Source: an uncultured Subdoligranulum sp. (GTDB lineage: Bacteria; Bacillota_A; Clostridia; Oscillospirales; Ruminococcaceae). Taken from it: a stretch of 17,502 nt of DNA. The notes beneath the pieces were generated by a model. The model was not told where the DNA came from and made no database searches. It saw only the letters and a list, made by a program, of their open reading frames with translations. The stretch's first letter is position 1, and each line of letters opens with the position of its first letter. Shown here piece after piece: positions 14,439-17,502 of the stretch. Location of the stretch: contig NZ_CALADU010000221.1 of assembly GCF_937890665.1 (NCBI RefSeq), positions 1-17,502 on the forward strand, in the 5' to 3' direction. The position numbers and the translations under genes were made by a program.

Positions 14439-15272
14439 ATGAAGATACCCGCAAACGGCTTTACCCACGGCGGCAAGTTCCACGCCGACGATGTGTTTTC
14501 CACGGCGCTTTTGCAGATCGTGCGGCCGGACATCAAGATCACCCGGGGATTTACGGTGCCCGACGACTTCGAGGGCATCGTCTATGACGTGGGGGGCGGC
14601 CTGTTTGACCACCATTCCGAACCCCGGGAGACCCGTCCCAATGGGGTGCCTTACGCGGCCTTCGGGTTGCTGTGGCGGGTGCTGGGCGCCCAGTTGGTGG
14701 GGGAGCATCAGGCCCGCCTGATGGACGAAAACTTCATTCAGCCGCTGGATCTGAACGACAACACCGGCGAGCAGAATTCGCTGGCCGATGCCATCGGCAG
14801 CTTCAACCCCTTGTGGGATTCCAAGGCCGACCCCGACGAGTGCTTCTGGCGGGCGGTGCCGGTGGCCAAGACTATTTTGGAAAATGAGATCGCCGCCGCC
14901 AACGCGGTCAACCGCGCCGACGAGACGGTGCGCCGGGCCTATGCCAATATGCGGGACGGCATTGTGGTGCTGCCCGCCTATATGCCTTGGAAAAACGGCC
15001 TCTACAAGACCGATGCCCTCTTTGTGGTATATCCCAGCCAGCGGGGCGGCTACAGCGCCCAGTGCGTCACCGACCACCGCACCAAGCGCAGCAAATTGCC
15101 CTTCCCCCCGGCCTGGGCGGGTAAACCGGAAGAGCAGTTGCGCCAGATCAGCGGGCTGGGGCTGCGGTTCTGCCATCCCAGCCGGTTCCTGATCACCGCC
15201 GACGATAAGGCCACCGCCATCGAGGCCTGCCGCCGTACCTTGCGGGCTGCGGGCCGCCCGGTCAGCGAATGA
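14439..15272 (+). CDS. MYG1 family protein (UPF0160, DHH-like hydrolase/exonuclease)
   Basis: A 277-residue protein of the MYG1/UPF0160 family. THGGKFHADDVF (9-20) and D50-VGGGLFDHH (50-59) are the conserved metal-binding segments near the N-terminus, resembling the DHH phosphoesterase fold. RETRPNGVPYAAFGLLW and PLDLNDNT follow, as in the family. The C-terminal half has LPAYMPWKN and FCHPSRF. Eukaryotic MYG1 is reported to be a 3'-5' RNA exonuclease of nucleus and mitochondria; the bacterial role is unclear. The length is somewhat shorter than many members (about 290-330). AGGAGA lies 8 bases before ATG 14439. The stop overlaps the next ATG by four bases, so it is probably translated together with the GIY-YIG-GNAT fusion. 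Confidence 0.9.
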   Translation: MKIPANGFTHGGKFHADDVFSTALLQIVRPDIKITRGFTVPDDFEGIVYDVGGGLFDHHSEPRETRPNGVPYAAFGLLWRVLGAQLVGEHQARLMDENFIQPLDLNDNTGEQNSLADAIGSFNPLWDSKADPDECFWRAVPVAKTILENEIAAANAVNRADETVRRAYANMRDGIVVLPAYMPWKNGLYKTDALFVVYPSQRGGYSAQCVTDHRTKRSKLPFPPAWAGKPEEQLRQISGLGLRFCHPSRFLITADDKATAIEACRRTLRAAGRPVSE

Positions 15273-16168
15273 GCGGCGAACATCTAGGCCCGTCGCCCAG
15301 CTTGGCGGCGGACCGGCTGGCCTATGACCCGGCATGGGTCTACCTGCTGCGCTGTACCGACGGCAGTCTGTATGCAGGGTGGACCAACGATTTGGCCCGC
15401 CGCCTCCATGCCCACCGCACCGGGGCGGGCGGCGCCAAATACACCCAAAGCCATGGCAAAGCTGCCGTGCAGCTTGTTTATGCCGAAGCTTGTGCCGATA
15501 AATCCGCGGCCCTCAAGCGGGAGGCTGCCCTCAAAAAACTGCCCAAGGCCCAAAAGGAAGCGCTGGCGGCAGACTGGGCTGCCCGCAGCCGCCTGACACT
15601 GCGGATGGCTACCCCCGACGATGCGGCGGATGTGATGGCCCTCTATAACTGGTATGTCACCCACGGCACCCAGACCTTTCAGTACGAACCCTCCACCGAG
15701 GCAGACTACCGGCAGAACATTACAGAGGTGCTGGAAAAGGCTCCTTTCCTTGTGGCCTATACGGCGGATGGCCGGCTGGCGGGGTATGCCTGCGCCCATC
15801 CATGGCACACCCGGCGCTCCTTTGCTTGGGATGTGGAAACCACCGTCTACTGCGCCCACGATGTGGTAGGGCAGGGCACCGGCCGCAAACTGTACACGGC
15901 GCTGCTGGAATTGCTGCGCCGACAGGGCTACCACAATGCCTTTGCCCTCGTCACCCGGCCCAACCCCCAGAGTGACGCCTTCCACAAGGCACTGGGCTTC
16001 ACCCGCTATGGGGTGGAGAAAAACAGCGGCTACAAGTTCGGCCGCTGGCTGGATCTGGGCTACTGGGCCTACCCCCTCAACCCGCCCGCTGACCCGCCTG
16101 CCCCGGTGCGGCTCCGCCTGCCAGACGCCGAAATGGCTGCGGTGCTGGCGGAATGCACGGATGCATAA
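15269..16168 (+). CDS. GIY-YIG nuclease domain fused to a GNAT acetyltransferase
   Basis: A 299-residue two-domain protein. Residues about 22-105 are a UPF0213/YhbQ-type GIY-YIG domain: WVYLLRCTDGSLYAGWTNDL with the VYL and YAG halves of the signature, a conserved Arg at R44-R45, and E85 in LKREAALKKL as the metal-binding Glu. Residues about 111-275 are a GNAT domain of the phosphinothricin-acetyltransferase type: LRMATPDDAADVMALYNWYV, then the acetyl-CoA loop QGTGRKL (202-208), then FHKALGFTRYG. These are normally separate proteins. The open frame is continuous with only a few linker residues. ATG 15269 overlaps the MYG1 stop and has no clear ribosome site, so coupling to the upstream gene is likely. 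The acetyl acceptor and nuclease target are unknown. Confidence 0.85.
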   Translation: MSGEHLGPSPSLAADRLAYDPAWVYLLRCTDGSLYAGWTNDLARRLHAHRTGAGGAKYTQSHGKAAVQLVYAEACADKSAALKREAALKKLPKAQKEALAADWAARSRLTLRMATPDDAADVMALYNWYVTHGTQTFQYEPSTEADYRQNITEVLEKAPFLVAYTADGRLAGYACAHPWHTRRSFAWDVETTVYCAHDVVGQGTGRKLYTALLELLRRQGYHNAFALVTRPNPQSDAFHKALGFTRYGVEKNSGYKFGRWLDLGYWAYPLNPPADPPAPVRLRLPDAEMAAVLAECTDA

Positions 16169-16217
16169 ACCCTCAAATGGAAAAAATCCCGGTGACCCGT
16201 CGGAATCTGGCTATAAA

Positions 16218-16235
16218 AATGAATATTCATGCATA
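16218..16235. promoter_or_regulatory. Possible second ArgR (ARG) box
   Basis: The 18 bases from 16218 fit WNTGAATWWWWATTCANW with two mismatches, and contain the perfect 12-bp palindrome ATGAATATTCAT (16219-16230). It lies about 120 bases upstream of the argG promoter, where ArgR family operators can pair with a promoter-proximal site. This is a pattern match only. Confidence 0.35.
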
Positions 16236-16317
16236 GGGTCGCATGGGATGACAAATCCTTTGTGCAGAACACATAGAAAGCTGTAAAATGTGGAAATTCC
16301 TTTGTGCGTTTTTTCAC

Positions 16318-16345
16318 TTGTCTTTTGCATAAAAAGCTGTATAAT
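16318..16345 (+). promoter_or_regulatory. argG promoter
   Basis: TTGTCT (16318-16323, 4 of 6) and a perfect TATAAT (16340-16345) with a 16-base spacer lie in an AT-rich stretch. The start point would be near 16352, giving a leader of about 73 bases before argG. A 15-bp palindrome covers the -10. Confidence 0.75.
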
Positions 16346-16351
16346 ATACAG
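16337..16351. repeat. 15-bp perfect palindrome over the argG -10
   Basis: CTGTATA, a central A, then TATACAG: seven bases per arm, fully matched. It covers the whole -10 element (16340-16345), so a bound dimeric repressor would block RNA polymerase. It does not fit the ARG-box consensus. It may be partly a by-product of the AT-rich -10. Confidence 0.45.
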
Positions 16352-16356
16352 TATTG

Positions 16357-16374
16357 AATGAATAAATATTCAGC
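16357..16374. promoter_or_regulatory. ArgR (ARG) box in the argG leader
   Basis: AATGAATAAATATTCAGC fits the ArgR/AhrC operator consensus WNTGAATWWWWATTCANW at every position but the last, with intact TGAAT and ATTCA arms four bases apart. It sits about 5-22 bases after the predicted start point, a position that allows repression by arginine-bound ArgR. This agrees with the arginine-biosynthesis gene downstream. Confidence 0.7.
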
Positions 16375-16424
16375 AGCGGCAAGCAACCGACCCCGGCGCT
16401 GACATACTAGGAGAGGGAATCATT

Positions 16425-17502
<1,078 letters not shown>

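Noticed and set aside
16169..16215. A terminator for the MYG1/GIY-YIG-GNAT unit.
   Set aside because: Only short imperfect pairing (TCC...GGA around 16188-16204) and no T-run were found, so no terminator is called here.
16260..16289. A second argG promoter, TTGTGC with TAAAAT at an 18-base spacing.
   Set aside because: The -35 matches only 3 of 6 bases, and the downstream promoter with perfect TATAAT is much better placed. In AT-rich DNA such a match is expected by chance.

Overview
The window is a GC-rich piece of bacterial chromosome, read entirely on the + strand. It has strong AGGAGG-type ribosome sites, sigma-70/SigA-type promoters and very short gaps or ATGA overlaps between genes. The family content (a Firmicutes-style Wzx flippase, a small Cys-rich 'CxxxCxxxCHKTC' protein, a MYG1-like protein, an argG with an ARG box) suggests a high-GC gut clostridium of the Faecalibacterium/Gemmiger/Subdoligranulum kind (Oscillospiraceae/Ruminococcaceae). 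That placement is inference from style and was not checked by search.

Region 1 (1-6351) is the distal part of a cell-surface polysaccharide operon. In order: the C-terminal end of a GT4 glycosyltransferase, a GT11 alpha-1,2-fucosyltransferase, a GT2 glycosyltransferase, a Wzx-type lipid-linked oligosaccharide flippase, a GT6 (ABO blood-group family) glycosyltransferase with the bacterial NAN motif, and a large GT-C-like membrane protein. A GT11 that makes Fuc-alpha1,2-Gal beside a GT6 that uses exactly that structure as acceptor suggests the repeat unit carries a human A- or B-like histo-blood-group epitope. No obvious Wzy polymerase or initiating phosphoglycosyltransferase lies in the window.

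Region 2 (about 6354-13271) starts at its own extended -10 promoter. It encodes a polyprenyl-phosphate-sugar-synthase-like GT2, an SDR epimerase/dehydratase, a nucleotidyltransferase, a polytopic membrane protein of unknown family with a large exofacial segment, a fusion of a YbhN/MprF-type membrane domain with an APH-like kinase domain, and a HAD phosphatase. The set looks like a pathway that phosphorylates, activates, loads onto a lipid and exports an unidentified sugar or small group for outside-facing decoration of the polymer or another envelope glycan. It ends at a strong intrinsic terminator.

Region 3 (13194-16168) holds small housekeeping-like units. They are a class I glutamine-amidotransferase-like (PuuD/peptidase C26) hydrolase whose promoter lies upstream of the region 2 terminator, a 67-residue Cys-rich protein with its own terminator, and a coupled pair made of a MYG1/UPF0160 protein and an unusual GIY-YIG-GNAT fusion.

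Region 4 (16169-17502) is an AT-rich 256-bp regulatory gap with a good promoter, a consensus-like ArgR box just downstream of the start point and a 15-bp palindrome over the -10. It is followed by argG (argininosuccinate synthase), which runs off the right edge. No RNA genes, insertion sequences, CRISPR arrays or attachment sites were seen.
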